A DNA stretch of 64,000 nucleotides from Hymenobacter chitinivorans DSM 11115 (GCF_002797555.1 NZ_PGFA01000001.1:930001-994000), one strand, 5' to 3'. Counted from the stretch's first letter, positions 26,732 through 36,062 are shown. Notes: generated by a model from the letters alone, not told the origin. Made by a program: numbers and translations.

Positions 26732-27142
26732 ATGGACAATCTAAGGTCTTCTTTCGCCCAACTAAAAAAGTATGGAGCCTACCTCATACTGGCTGGGGGC
26801 TTGCTCGGCGGCTAGTGGAGTATGCGCCGTAAGCAGATTATGCATACCCGGTCCCGGTTCACGATTGGCTATTTGACAGGCGAATACTACACCCCCAAGA
26901 GTGGCAAGCGCTACCAGGTGCAGGGCCAGGAGTATGAGGCTACCGACACCCGGAAAGAGGCTATGAATACGGACAACGGAGCTCGGTTTGTAGTTGAGTA
27001 CGACACCTTAAATCCGGGCCTCAGCACTGGGTACTTTACCGTAGCCATTCCCGATAGTATTCAGACTAGCCCGGGAAATGGCTGGAAGAAGTTGCCTTTT
27101 CCAGTTTCTGGGCAGGCTCTGAATCATGGACAGAAGGAGTAA
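26732..27142 (+). pseudogene. Second copy of the immunity candidate, interrupted by amber codon
   Basis: Frame from ATG at 26732 reads KKYGAYLILAGGLLGG, then TAG at 26813-26815, then WSMRRKQIMHTRSRFTIG to the end, so it is a paralogue of the gene at 26204. The first copy has TGGTGG (Trp-Trp) where this copy has TAGTGG, a one-base change of the first Trp. A second difference is a deletion of SYRY after SGKR. Without readthrough, translation could restart at the ATG at 26822 (106 residues), which would lack the membrane segment. Amber stops are not known to be read in this group, so it is listed as broken. Confidence 0.75.
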
Positions 27143-27155
27143 AGCCGGTTATGGC

Positions 27156-27563
27156 TTACCGGGTCAGCTCCCAGTTGCTGTCTTTGGTGGTAGTGCCCAG
27201 GGCCAGTTTGGCGGCGGCAATTTGCAGGATGCAGTAGTAAGCTGCCGGCGCATCATCGTCGTCGGAGCTGAAAACTTCTTCGTAAGCCACGCAGAGGCCT
27301 TCCTCAAAGGTGAGCTCCTCGTGGGCCAGGGGCTGGTCGATGCCGTTGAAGAGAATGGCCCCGCTCATCTTTTTTTCGGGGTCGGCGGCCCAGGCAATCA
27401 GGGCCTCACTCTCGGGGACGACCAAGCTCAGGGAAATCAGGCCGCTGCGGACTTTGGCCGAGGCCCGGCCCCGGCTGTCGGCGTGCTGCAAAAACTCGTA
27501 GCTGCAGTTCTCGATGGGAAACACGTGGCCCTCGAGAAGCAGGGCGCTGTTGAAGGAAGCCAT
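27156..27563 (-). CDS. Accessory TssD (Hcp) paralogue
   Basis: A 135-residue protein of the TssD family. It opens MASFNSALLLEGHVFPIENCSYEF, has RGRASAKVRSGLISLSL and FEEGLCVAYEEVF, and ends in SNWELTR rather than DNKW. A run of Asp (SDDDDAP) and a long acidic composition set it apart from the structural copy. It is the last gene of the minus-strand operon behind the Hcp-lipase. Likely it forms mixed tube rings or carries cargo inside its lumen; this role is inferred. Confidence 0.8.
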   Translation of the reverse strand: MASFNSALLLEGHVFPIENCSYEFLQHADSRGRASAKVRSGLISLSLVVPESEALIAWAADPEKKMSGAILFNGIDQPLAHEELTFEEGLCVAYEEVFSSDDDDAPAAYYCILQIAAAKLALGTTTKDSNWELTR

Positions 27564-27597
27564 AGCGGAAGATGGGTTGAAAAGGCGAAAAAAGGCC

Positions 27598-27990
27598 TTA
27601 AGCGGGCCATTTATTGTCTATTTCAACCGAGCCGATGGTGAGGCGGTTGGCCGACAACGACAAGCTCATCGTCATGTTCTGCGACGATTTGGCCGCGCTA
27701 AACTCCTTGCGCAAGCCCACGCAGAACGTGTCTTCGAAGGTAATCGTCTTGCGCACGGCCCGCACGTCGGAGTGAAAGATGCTGATGGAGCCGTTCATCT
27801 TCTTGGTGTCGTCCAGGGCCCAGTGGTGGATCAGGTCGTCGGGTTGAGAGTCGAGCTCCACCTGCAGGCGGCCACCATGTACGCGGGCTTCGGGGCGGCC
27901 CACGGCGTCGGTGCTCTGCCCGATAGACCAGCCAAAGCGGCGCACCACGTAGGTACGGCCTTCCAGGTTTAATTCAGCGTGAAAAGACAT
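27598..27990 (-). CDS. Accessory TssD (Hcp) paralogue
   Basis: A 130-residue TssD protein. It begins MSFHAELNLEGRTYVV, contains GRPEARVHGGRLQVEL and FEDTFCVGLRKEF, and ends SVEIDNKWPA, close to the structural TssD end. It is 34 bases upstream of the next TssD and 88 bases downstream of the ankyrin lipoprotein. Having two free TssD proteins next to a TssD fusion suggests that they build rings together with it, or act as a dedicated carrier. Confidence 0.83.
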   Translation of the reverse strand: MSFHAELNLEGRTYVVRRFGWSIGQSTDAVGRPEARVHGGRLQVELDSQPDDLIHHWALDDTKKMNGSISIFHSDVRAVRKTITFEDTFCVGLRKEFSAAKSSQNMTMSLSLSANRLTIGSVEIDNKWPA

Positions 27991-28078
27991 AAGCTAGAGA
28001 GGAATTTGGAAGCTGCCGGGGCGGCCTCCGGGTGTAAGAACGAAGGATATGCGCGGGTACATAAGGTGCGGAAGCCGC

Positions 28079-29122
28079 CTAAAAGCCCTCAATGCCGCCG
28101 GCCCGGGCCGGGCTCAGTTCGTACTGCAGGGCGGGACTGTCGGCGGGCAGCTGAGCTTTAAGCCAGGCGCGGAAGTGTTGCTGGGCTTCCAGGCGCAGGC
28201 GGAAATTGTCGGTGCTGTTGGGGGCGGTGCTAATCCGGGTTTTCCAGCGGCGGCCGTCCTCGGTTTGCAGCCACTGCTTGCGGTAGGTATCTACGGCGGT
28301 GCGCTGCTGGGTGTTGGCCACGGCCGGGTCGGGTACCGGAAACTGCACGCCCCGCTCTTCCAGCATCCGGCGTACTTTCTGCTGCCACTGGTAAGCCTCA
28401 CTGGCGGGGTCGGCGAGCTGGTGGTCTTGCACCAGAAAAGCCACGGTACCGCCCGAGTGGGAGGCTTTGCGGAAGTCGGCGCCGCGGCCCAGCAGATAAG
28501 CCACTTGCTCAAACTGATTAAAGGTGGCCAGCAAAATCAGGGCGGTGTTGCCCAAGCCGTCGGTGGCGTTGAGGTCGGCGCCGTGGTCGAGCAGCAGGCG
28601 CATGGTGTCGAAGCGGCGGGCGTGGATGGCCTGAAACACGGCGGGCTCGTCACCGGCCACCGCGTCGTGCATGGTGCTGTTGGGGTTGCCGCGGTGGTCG
28701 AGCAGAATTTTCACCAGCTCCTGGTCTTCGCCGCCGGCCACCAGGGCCACGGGCTGCACTTTTTCGCGGCCGTTGAGCAGGGAAACCTGGTTGGGGTCGG
28801 TGCCCAGGGCCAGCAGCTCCCGCACGCAGGCTTTCTGCTGATTGGCCAGCGCAAAGAGCAGCAGCGTCATGCCCTGGGGGCTGCTGTAGGCAAGATTGAC
28901 ATGCTGCGTGGTTACGGCCTGGCGCAGCCCGGCCGCGTCGCCGCGGTAAATAGCCTGGGCGGCGGCCAGCTCGGGAGCCTGGAAATAAGTTTCGGGGGAC
29001 TTGGTTGGCATCGTGGGCGAAGAAGGGGACGGACGATGAGAAGGTTGGGAACAGGCCGCGGGCAAGCCCGCCGAGAAGCTCAGGGCCAGCAGGGGCAGGT
29101 ACCAGAGTTTCCAGCCGGGCAT
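28079..29122 (-). CDS. Ankyrin-repeat lipoprotein, candidate immunity to the Hcp-lipase
   Basis: A 347-residue protein from the start MPGWKLWYLPLLALSF, chosen because it gives a signal sequence with a lipobox-like PAAC at 21-24; starts further up would bury it. The mature part has several ankyrin repeats (GMTLLLFALANQQKACVREL, LLLDHGADLNATDGLGNTAL, VAYLLGRGADF), then a C-terminal helical tail. It follows the lipase fusion by 4 bases. Ankyrin and similar repeat proteins serve as immunity partners for some lipase effectors, and a periplasmic anchor suits a toxin attacking membranes. The immunity role is inferred. Confidence 0.7.
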   Translation of the reverse strand: MPGWKLWYLPLLALSFSAGLPAACSQPSHRPSPSSPTMPTKSPETYFQAPELAAAQAIYRGDAAGLRQAVTTQHVNLAYSSPQGMTLLLFALANQQKACVRELLALGTDPNQVSLLNGREKVQPVALVAGGEDQELVKILLDHRGNPNSTMHDAVAGDEPAVFQAIHARRFDTMRLLLDHGADLNATDGLGNTALILLATFNQFEQVAYLLGRGADFRKASHSGGTVAFLVQDHQLADPASEAYQWQQKVRRMLEERGVQFPVPDPAVANTQQRTAVDTYRKQWLQTEDGRRWKTRISTAPNSTDNFRLRLEAQQHFRAWLKAQLPADSPALQYELSPARAGGIEGF

Positions 29123-29126
29123 GGGC

Positions 29127-30584
29127 TTAGGGCTGGGCCGTGAAGTGCTTGATGGTAGCCGTGTCGGCATCCTTTTCGGCCTCAATGGCATTGACCACGG
29201 CCCCAATGGGGTGGAAGCCGGCCTTGTCGAGCACGTGCGGGGTGCCGACGGACTTGGGAATCAGGCCGCCCATGTGGTTTTGCAGGCCGTTGAGCGGGTC
29301 ACGGTTGGAATACACGTTGTCAATCAGGCCCGGGGCGGCGGCCCGCATGGCTTCCTTGGAAATGCCGTAGGGCTTCACCGAGCGGGGGTGCAGGCCGGCG
29401 GCATTAAACGTGTACCCCTTGGCCCCGGTAACGGTGCTGGCCGCCGCAGCCAGGCCTCCGCCCAGGGAGTGGCCGGTCATGTCCAGGCCGGCGTCCTGCA
29501 CGATGTCGAGGCCGCCGTACTGCTGCTTCAGGTTTTGGGCCAACTGAATGGCCTGGTCGTACTGCTTAGTCGGGATGCCCAGGGCCTGGGTCAGGTCGGC
29601 TTTAATGTCGCCCCACTCGGTGGGGTTGGTGCCCCGGAAGGCCAGCACCTTGCGGTTGGGCTGCTCGAAGTCGCTGTCGTAGAGGGCCGCGGCAAAGCCC
29701 GTCTGCTTGTCGTCCCAGACTTGCAGGGCCTGCCAGCCCTCGGGTACTTCCTCCGTAAAGGTGGGCAGCAACAGGCCGCTGGGGTCGGCGGTGGTCGTAA
29801 ACTGGTAGGCGTGCTGGCTAAGCCGGGCCCGCTCCACGGCTACGTTGTTGAAAGTCAGCCGGTCGACGGCTTTTTGCAGAATGTTGCGGTCATTCACCAG
29901 GGGGAGTGGGCCCGGCCCGGCTTCGGCCACGGCCGCGCTGGGGCCCGAGCCGAGCAGGGAGCCCAGGCGGCCGAGTGGGCTTTTGCTGGTCGGCGCGGCC
30001 GCAGACGAAGTGGCCGGTCCAGCCGCGCTAATGAGCTGGTCCATATCCGTGAGCTTACTGCGGCCCGACTGCAGCAGGCGCAGGCGCTTCTGGTAGCGCT
30101 CCACCTTCGATTCGACGACTTCCAGGGCTTTGGCGGCCAGGTTGGCGCTGGGCAGGGCGGGAGTTACGGCCGCCAGCATGCTGCTAAGACCCGCTGCCCC
30201 GCCGGTTGCCCCGGTGCCCAAGGCAAACTCCGGGGCCGTGATGGTCAGGCTGCAGGTATAGGAGCCATTTTCGCCCTGCAGCACGTCGAAGCTTTCCTGG
30301 TAACCTACGCACTCAGCTTCCTCGAAGTGAATGGACTCGTGGGGACTGAGCTGGGCGGTGTCGAAGAAAATCAGGTGGCCGCTGAGCTTTTTGTGGGGCG
30401 TGGCCGCCCAGCTCACCAGCGTGTCGTCGTCCTGGGCTACGTCGAGCAGCAGCAGCAAGGGACCCTGGCGCACCCGGGCCGAAACCCGACCCCGCTCCTG
30501 GATTTGCTGGCGGAATTCCAGGGCGCACCACAACACGGGGTACACCTGCTCCTCGATATACAGTTCAGCATGAAATGATGCCAT
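29127..30584 (-). CDS. TssD (Hcp)-lipase fusion effector
   Basis: A 485-residue protein with two parts. Residues 1-125 are a TssD domain (MASFHAELYIEEQVYPV, RGRVSARVRQG, FEEAECVGYQESF). A helical, Ala/Ser-rich linker spans about 130-235. The rest is an alpha/beta-hydrolase of lipase class 3 or DUF2974 type: KVLAFRGTNPTEWGD at 312-326, nucleophile elbow GHSLGGG (Ser373), a possible acid at Asp429 (SNRDPLNGL) and His450 or His458. It would be built into the tube and delivered into a rival's membrane as a phospholipase or lipase. It heads an operon with an ankyrin lipoprotein and two accessory TssD proteins. The substrate is unknown. Confidence 0.85.
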   Translation of the reverse strand: MASFHAELYIEEQVYPVLWCALEFRQQIQERGRVSARVRQGPLLLLLDVAQDDDTLVSWAATPHKKLSGHLIFFDTAQLSPHESIHFEEAECVGYQESFDVLQGENGSYTCSLTITAPEFALGTGATGGAAGLSSMLAAVTPALPSANLAAKALEVVESKVERYQKRLRLLQSGRSKLTDMDQLISAAGPATSSAAAPTSKSPLGRLGSLLGSGPSAAVAEAGPGPLPLVNDRNILQKAVDRLTFNNVAVERARLSQHAYQFTTTADPSGLLLPTFTEEVPEGWQALQVWDDKQTGFAAALYDSDFEQPNRKVLAFRGTNPTEWGDIKADLTQALGIPTKQYDQAIQLAQNLKQQYGGLDIVQDAGLDMTGHSLGGGLAAAASTVTGAKGYTFNAAGLHPRSVKPYGISKEAMRAAAPGLIDNVYSNRDPLNGLQNHMGGLIPKSVGTPHVLDKAGFHPIGAVVNAIEAEKDADTATIKHFTAQP

Positions 30585-30923
30585 AACAATGCGCTGTGAA
30601 GATGTGATACTACCGCAGCCTATACGGGCGGAACCTAGTCGTACTGATATATAACGGGGGTAATATAGGCGTAAAAATTCAGCTAGCCCGGCCCAGTGCC
30701 ATCCGGCCGCCGCCCATAATCCCCGGAAATAAGCCTCTTGAGCAGTCTACGGCTAGTTTTTAAGCCAGTTGACCTTACTGCAGGCTGCCACCGGAAAAAA
30801 CCGAAACCGTCCTTTCTGCGCGGCGCCCACGGGCAACTGCTGACGGAAGAGCGGTTTCCTGGCCCGGTGCTACGCTACCGGAAAAGGCCAATGCGCTGAG
30901 GCATGCAACCCAGGCAGCTTTGG
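30585..30923. other. Intergenic region, promoter side of the Hcp-lipase operon
   Basis: 339 bases between two minus-strand genes. The stretch at 30600-30690 is AT-richer and likely carries the promoter for the Hcp-lipase. No gene, repeat or strong hairpin recognised. Confidence 0.4.
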
Positions 30924-33731
30924 CTATTCAATGACAAGCTGGCGCGACAAAACTTGGCCGGGGCCCTGCACCTGCAGCAGGTAAATACCGGCCGGCAGGG
31001 CGCGCACGTCCAGTTCGGTGCGGGTACCAGCCAGGGGCTGCTGCCGCATTAGCCGGCCCACGCTGGTAAAGAGCCGCAGGGTGTGCAGGCCCAGCCCGGC
31101 CGGCACTTCCACCCGCAGCTGGGTGCGGGCCGGGTTGGGGTAAGCTTGCCACGCTACGGCCGCCGCCGGGGCCCGGGTAGGCAGCGCCAGCGCGTAGCGG
31201 CGCTGGGCGGCGTCGGCAGCGGCCTGCAAGGCTGGCAGGGTAGGAGCCCCCAGCACGGCAAAAGCTACCACGGTGGAGTCGCCGGGGGCCAGGCGGCGCA
31301 GGGCCGCGCCCACCACTTGCGACACATCGGTGCCCACGGTAAGGCCCACGCTGCTTTGCCGGGCCTTATTGCTCAGGGTCAAGAACTTTTCGGCGCTGCT
31401 AAACCCGTCGGCGAGGCGGACGGGCGTGCCGGCCCCGGCGTTGTTGTTAATGGCGTAGCAGGCCGGCACTCCGTCGCTGAGCAGCTTCACGCCCACGTAC
31501 ACCGTCGGATTTTCCCGGTCGTAGGCGTAGCCCAGGGCCCGCACCGAGTCCCAGGCGGCAGCGTTGCGGCCGGCCTCGGGCAGCACGTCCCAGTCCATAA
31601 ATAGCCCGGCGTACAGGGGCTTGAGCGTGTCGGGGGTAATGTTACGCAGGTGGTATTCCACAATGGCGTAGTCCCGGTCGGGAGCCGAGGCCCAGGCGTA
31701 GCCCCGCTGCCGAATGCGGATGCCCACCGAGCCGGGACGCTTGGTCGTGGGTACCGAGTCCTGAAATACGCCGGTGGCTTCCTGGGTGACCCGCAGCGGC
31801 TGGCGGCTCAGCTGAATCTGGCTCAGGGCAAAGAAGTCCTGGTCGGGGGCATTCCGCTCGTTGCGGACCCGGTCGGCCACGCGCGTAGCCGAGGTTGCCA
31901 CCAGCAGGCCGCCTTCGTAGAGCAGGGGCGCGCTGCCTTTGTAGGTCACGCTCTGGCCCAGGTCGGAGCCCAGGCCGTCGTAGCCCAGGTTGCCGCGGCT
32001 GGTGAGCGTCAGGTGCAGGTCGCCGGCGTCGAGCACCACGTAGTCGGGGTTCAGCGTCAGGGTCAGGAACTCGTCGGTCTGGTAGCCGTTGTCGGCCGTG
32101 AGGCGGTAGCGCAGCTGGGCCCGGGTGTTGATGGGCACGCTGCCGGCTACCACCAGCCGGAAGGGCGCCGCCGAGTTATCGGCCCGGGCCAGCGTCACCA
32201 GATTGCCGACTGCAAACGAGCCCTGCCGCACCGTGACGTAGGGCGAGAGCGAAGTCAGCGTCACGGTCAGGCCGCTGACGGGCTGCAGCAGATTTTGCAC
32301 CGTAATGGCCACCTGCAGCGTGTCGTTGGGCTGGTAGGCCTGGCGGCTGGGCTGGGCTTGGGTGCTGATGATGCGGGCCTCGCGCCGGTCGGTGAAGCGC
32401 ACGGCGTGATGCACGTTGAGGCGGCCCGTGCCCAGCTTGCCGCGCAGGCCCGAGTTGGCCGGCAGCCCGTACACGTCGTCGGCCGTCTGGCGCAGCTGGG
32501 CCGCTACCTGGTCGGCGGAAAACTGCGGGAAACGGCTGCGCACCAGCGCGGCGGCGGCGGCCACCAGCGGGGAGGCAAACGAGGAGCCGCTCACCGGGAA
32601 ATAGTCGCTGTCGTTGTTGCCCAGGATGGTCAGGATATTCTCGCCCGGGGCCGCCAACGACACGTGGGTGCTGTAGGTGGCCGGCCCCGATTTCTCGTCG
32701 TTCGGGGCCAGGGCGGCCACCGAAATGACGTGGTCATAGCTGGCCGGGTAAAAGTCGAGCTCGGCGTTGGTATTGCCGGCGGCGGCCACCACCACCGCGT
32801 TGCGGTTCACGGCGGCGTAGGTCACCACGTCCTGCTCAAACTGGGAGCGGCTGCCCGGGCTGCCCCAGCTGGCGTTAATGACCTGGCAGCCATGGTCGGC
32901 GGCGTACACAATGGCTTCGAAGCCGGCGAAGCTGCCAGTGGCCGTGTTGGGGTAAATCTTGAGCGGCAGGTACTTACACTTGAAGCCCACGCCGGCCAGG
33001 CCCACGCCGTTGTCGGGCTGAGCCGCCACGCAGCCGGCCACCAAGATGCCGTGCACGGGCTGAAACACGGCCATGTTGATGGACGCGTCGTTGTCGTTAT
33101 CGGCCATGTCCCAGCCGCGGAAGTTGTCTACGTAGCCGTCGTTGTCGTTGTCGATGCCGTCGATGGGGTCGGCGTAGTTTTTCTTGAGCTGGTTGCGCAA
33201 ATCCTCGTGGCTGTAGCGCGTGCCCGTGTCGGTGACGCCGATGACGATGGTTGTGTCGCCCTTGGTCACGTCCCAGGCGCGGTAGGCCTGAATGTTTTTC
33301 AGGTAGAACTGCCCGTCGGCGTTGGTCGAGTCGGCCAGCGGGTCGTTGGGCAGGTAGAGCGGGGGGCGCACGTTCAGCGGCTCGGCGTATTCGAGCTGGC
33401 CGGTTTGCTCCAGTAGCCGGCAGGCTTTAGCCACCGGAACGTTGGTTTTCAGGTTTATCTGGTACACCAGCTGCAAGTCCACCGAGCCGGGAAGTTCGGA
33501 GCTGGCGGGCAGGGTGCGCGGAAATTTCTGGCGCAGCTTAGTGGCACCCACCTGCTCCAGGACCCGTTGCAACTCGGGCAGGGCAATATAGTCGGTGGTG
33601 GCTAAGCCCTTGAATTCGGGCTTGAGCTTGAAGACCAACGTGCCCGGCAGCTGGGCCGTCGTCTGGGCCCAGCCCGGCCGGACGCCGGCCAGCAACGCCA
33701 GCAAAACGAGAAAATGTAGCAGTCGGGGCAT
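30924..33731 (-). CDS. Secreted subtilisin-like (S8) protease with T9SS sorting domain
   Basis: A 935-residue protein with a signal peptide (cleaved after VRPGWAQ). The catalytic triad is visible: Asp168 in VIGVTDTG, His227 in PVHGILVAG and Ser384 in SGSSFASP, with the oxyanion Asn320 in AAGN. A calcium-loop-like stretch DGIDNDNDGYVDN follows the Asp. The region beyond 430 has beta-sandwich domains. The C-terminal 80 residues (AYPNPARTQLRVEV to LQVQGPGQVL) are a type A sorting domain of the type IX secretion system, so the protein is exported or surface-attached. It stands alone and degrades extracellular protein. Confidence 0.9.
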   Translation of the reverse strand: MPRLLHFLVLLALLAGVRPGWAQTTAQLPGTLVFKLKPEFKGLATTDYIALPELQRVLEQVGATKLRQKFPRTLPASSELPGSVDLQLVYQINLKTNVPVAKACRLLEQTGQLEYAEPLNVRPPLYLPNDPLADSTNADGQFYLKNIQAYRAWDVTKGDTTIVIGVTDTGTRYSHEDLRNQLKKNYADPIDGIDNDNDGYVDNFRGWDMADNDNDASINMAVFQPVHGILVAGCVAAQPDNGVGLAGVGFKCKYLPLKIYPNTATGSFAGFEAIVYAADHGCQVINASWGSPGSRSQFEQDVVTYAAVNRNAVVVAAAGNTNAELDFYPASYDHVISVAALAPNDEKSGPATYSTHVSLAAPGENILTILGNNDSDYFPVSGSSFASPLVAAAAALVRSRFPQFSADQVAAQLRQTADDVYGLPANSGLRGKLGTGRLNVHHAVRFTDRREARIISTQAQPSRQAYQPNDTLQVAITVQNLLQPVSGLTVTLTSLSPYVTVRQGSFAVGNLVTLARADNSAAPFRLVVAGSVPINTRAQLRYRLTADNGYQTDEFLTLTLNPDYVVLDAGDLHLTLTSRGNLGYDGLGSDLGQSVTYKGSAPLLYEGGLLVATSATRVADRVRNERNAPDQDFFALSQIQLSRQPLRVTQEATGVFQDSVPTTKRPGSVGIRIRQRGYAWASAPDRDYAIVEYHLRNITPDTLKPLYAGLFMDWDVLPEAGRNAAAWDSVRALGYAYDRENPTVYVGVKLLSDGVPACYAINNNAGAGTPVRLADGFSSAEKFLTLSNKARQSSVGLTVGTDVSQVVGAALRRLAPGDSTVVAFAVLGAPTLPALQAAADAAQRRYALALPTRAPAAAVAWQAYPNPARTQLRVEVPAGLGLHTLRLFTSVGRLMRQQPLAGTRTELDVRALPAGIYLLQVQGPGQVLSRQLVIE

Positions 33732-33871
33732 ACGCAGGAATTCGACGGTTCGCGGTTAGGTACGTAAATTTAACCGCAAGCAGGCGTAGAAGCCGAGCTT
33801 GGGCCGGTACTTTTCGTTTAACCCGGTCAAATTCCCCGCCAACCGCCGTTCCTTCTCTTTCCCAAGTTTTT

Positions 33872-35542
33872 ATGACGCTGCCCACCCAAAAGCACCAGGA
33901 CACGATTGATACTGCCATCCGGGCCCTGCACGGCCGGACGTTTTTCGCCGCTTTTCCCGAAAGTCCTTCCCCCGAAATCTACGGGGCCGACGCCGACCGG
34001 CTGGGCCGGGAAGCCTTCGAGCGGCACCGCCACGGCCGTTTTTCGGAGCTGCTCCAAGCTGGGGCCACGCACTGGGTCGGGCTGGAGGAGTCGCCCTACG
34101 AGCAGCAGCCGTTGGGCGTCGAATACCCGTTTTTTGAGCCCGCCACGCTCGTCGAGCGGGCCCAGGCCAGCTTCGAGTCCTGGCGCCGGCTCAAGCCCGC
34201 CCAGCGCGCAGCCCTGCTTACCGAAGCCCTGGACGGCATCAAGGACCGGTTTTTTGAAATTGCCTACGCCACCATGCATACCACCGGCCAGGCGTTTATG
34301 ATGGCCTTTCAGGCCAGCGGGCCGCACGCCGCCGACCGGGCCCTGGAAGCCATTGCCGCCGGTTACGAGGAACAAACCCGCTTTCCGGAGGAAACCCGCT
34401 GGGAAAAGCCCATGGGCAAGTATAACCTGGCGCTGCTCAAAACCTGGCGGGCCGTGCCCAAGGGCGTGAGCCTGGTTATCGGCTGCTCCACGTTCCCGAC
34501 CTGGAACTCGGTGCCGGGTATGTTTGCCTCCCTCGTGACGGGCAACCCGGTGCTGGTAAAGCCCCATCCCCGGGCCGTGCTGCCGATTGCCATTATCGTG
34601 GCCGAGGTCCAGAAAGTGCTAACTGCCTACGACCTGGACCCCAACATCTGCCAGCTGGCCGTGGACGCCGCCGACCGGCTCATTGCCCAGGACCTGGCCG
34701 AGCACCCCGCCGTGAAGCTCATCGACTACACCGGCGGCGCGGAGTTTGGCAATTACCTGGAGAACCTGAAGGGCAAAACCGTGTTTACCGAGAAAACCGG
34801 GGTCAATTCCGTTATCCTCGACTCCTGCGACGACCTCGACAAAGTGGCCCAGAACCTGGCGTTTTCAGTGAGTTTGTACTCGGGCCAGATGTGCACGGCG
34901 CCCCAGAACTTCTTTATTCCGGCCGGCGGCGTGCGGGTCGGCGACGAGCTGGTGCCCTACGAGGACGTGGTGCAGAAGCTGGCCGCCGCCGTAACCGGGC
35001 TGGCTACCAACCCCAAGGCCGGCCCCCACGTGCTGGGCGCCATTCAGAACCCTGCCACCTACGCCCGGGTGCAGCAGCTCACCCTCGACGGGGGCCGCAG
35101 CATCCTGCCCTACGGCCCGGTGCCCCACCCGCAGTACGCAAATGCCCGCACCTGCTCGCCCTGCATTCACGAGGTGGAGGCCGGCCGGGTTGAGCAGTTC
35201 AGCCAGGAGTTGTTCGGGCCCATTATGCTGGTCATCAAAACTCAGGACACGCAGGAAAGCATCCGGCTGGCCGCTCAGCTGGCCCGGGAGTACGGGGCCA
35301 TCAGCTGCGGGGCCTACACCACCGACGAGCAGGTGAAGGAGCAGATTATGGACCAGATGAGCCTGGCCGGCACCCCGGTGAGCTTCAACCTGACCGGCGG
35401 CATCTACGTGAACCAGAACGCGGGCTTCTCCGACTTCCACGTCACGGGCGGCAACCCGGCCGGCAATGCTTCCTTTACTAACCCCGAATTCGTGATTAAG
35501 CGCTTCACCTGGGTCGGGTTCCGGGAGCCGCTGCCAGCTTAG
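33872..35542 (+). CDS. paaN: Phenylacetic acid degradation protein PaaN (aldehyde dehydrogenase fold)
   Basis: A 556-residue cytoplasmic enzyme of the aldehyde dehydrogenase superfamily, PaaN type. Recognisable parts are a distinct N-terminal segment (TIDTAIRALHGRTFFAAFPE), a nucleotide-binding region with KPHPRAVLPIAI, the stretch IDYTGGAEFGNYLE and the nucleophile region SLYSGQMCTAPQNFF. It ends with LTGGIYVNQN and NPEFVIKRFTWVGFREPLPA. This group acts in ring-opening or oxidation steps of the phenylacetyl-CoA pathway. No other paa gene is in the window, so here it is solitary, and a role outside that pathway is possible. Confidence 0.85.
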   Translation: MTLPTQKHQDTIDTAIRALHGRTFFAAFPESPSPEIYGADADRLGREAFERHRHGRFSELLQAGATHWVGLEESPYEQQPLGVEYPFFEPATLVERAQASFESWRRLKPAQRAALLTEALDGIKDRFFEIAYATMHTTGQAFMMAFQASGPHAADRALEAIAAGYEEQTRFPEETRWEKPMGKYNLALLKTWRAVPKGVSLVIGCSTFPTWNSVPGMFASLVTGNPVLVKPHPRAVLPIAIIVAEVQKVLTAYDLDPNICQLAVDAADRLIAQDLAEHPAVKLIDYTGGAEFGNYLENLKGKTVFTEKTGVNSVILDSCDDLDKVAQNLAFSVSLYSGQMCTAPQNFFIPAGGVRVGDELVPYEDVVQKLAAAVTGLATNPKAGPHVLGAIQNPATYARVQQLTLDGGRSILPYGPVPHPQYANARTCSPCIHEVEAGRVEQFSQELFGPIMLVIKTQDTQESIRLAAQLAREYGAISCGAYTTDEQVKEQIMDQMSLAGTPVSFNLTGGIYVNQNAGFSDFHVTGGNPAGNASFTNPEFVIKRFTWVGFREPLPA

Positions 35543-35586
35543 CTAGTGGGGCCGCAGTAAGAAGTGCGCCAACCGGCTAACAAACA

Positions 35587-35623
35587 AAAAGCCTCGCTGA
35601 AGTTGCTTCAGCGAGGCTTTTTT
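35587..35623. terminator. Bidirectional Rho-independent terminator
   Basis: Perfect 12-bp core stem (35591-35602 with 35606-35617), 3-base loop, flanked by A-run and T-run. It separates paaN (+) from the lipoprotein gene (-). Confidence 0.85.
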
Positions 35624-35655
35624 GCCGGATACCGAACGGGTAGCCGGGAAGAATA

Positions 35656-35916
35656 CTACCGGCCGGGGTTCTTGTCGAACTTGTATTCCTTGGGTGCTGA
35701 CACCGTGCCGGACTTGTAGGGGTTGCGGGCGTTCAGGTCGACGCCGAAGCCGGGGCTGCGCCGTTTCTTGAACTTGGACTTGTCATTCGGGTGGCGCGAC
35801 GACTCGCTGTAGGCCTTGTACTTCTTGGGGTTGCCGCCCTGGCGGACGGTGTCCTGGGAACAAGCTGCGCCCGTAATCAGCAGGCCCAGCGCACATATGT
35901 GTAGGAGTTTTTTCAT
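35656..35916 (-). CDS. Small basic lipoprotein
   Basis: An 86-residue protein from the start MKKLLHICALGLL, with lipobox TGAAC. The mature part is short and Lys/Arg/Tyr-rich (NPKKYKAYSESSR, KFKKRRSPGFGV), without a domain I know. Small lipoproteins of this look occur widely in Bacteroidota. Function unknown. Confidence 0.65.
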   Translation of the reverse strand: MKKLLHICALGLLITGAACSQDTVRQGGNPKKYKAYSESSRHPNDKSKFKKRRSPGFGVDLNARNPYKSGTVSAPKEYKFDKNPGR

Positions 35917-36062
35917 CGGGACAGGCAATTGAAACCAGTCCATTTGGCGGCACTGGATTATTGCGCTGTTGTATACTAATAATCAGGTGGAAAAGATGCG
36001 CGAATTCGACTGGCGAGTGGTTGGCTCCACCCAACCGCCCCCGGCCAGCCGGGCCGGGTCTT

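Noticed and set aside
29121..30578. 485-codon plus-strand frame opposite the TssD-lipase fusion
   Set aside because: Mirrors the real gene and has no recognisable protein features.
31650..33416. 588-codon plus-strand frame opposite the subtilase
   Set aside because: The minus-strand protease shows a full catalytic triad and sorting domain; the antisense frame is a GC artefact.
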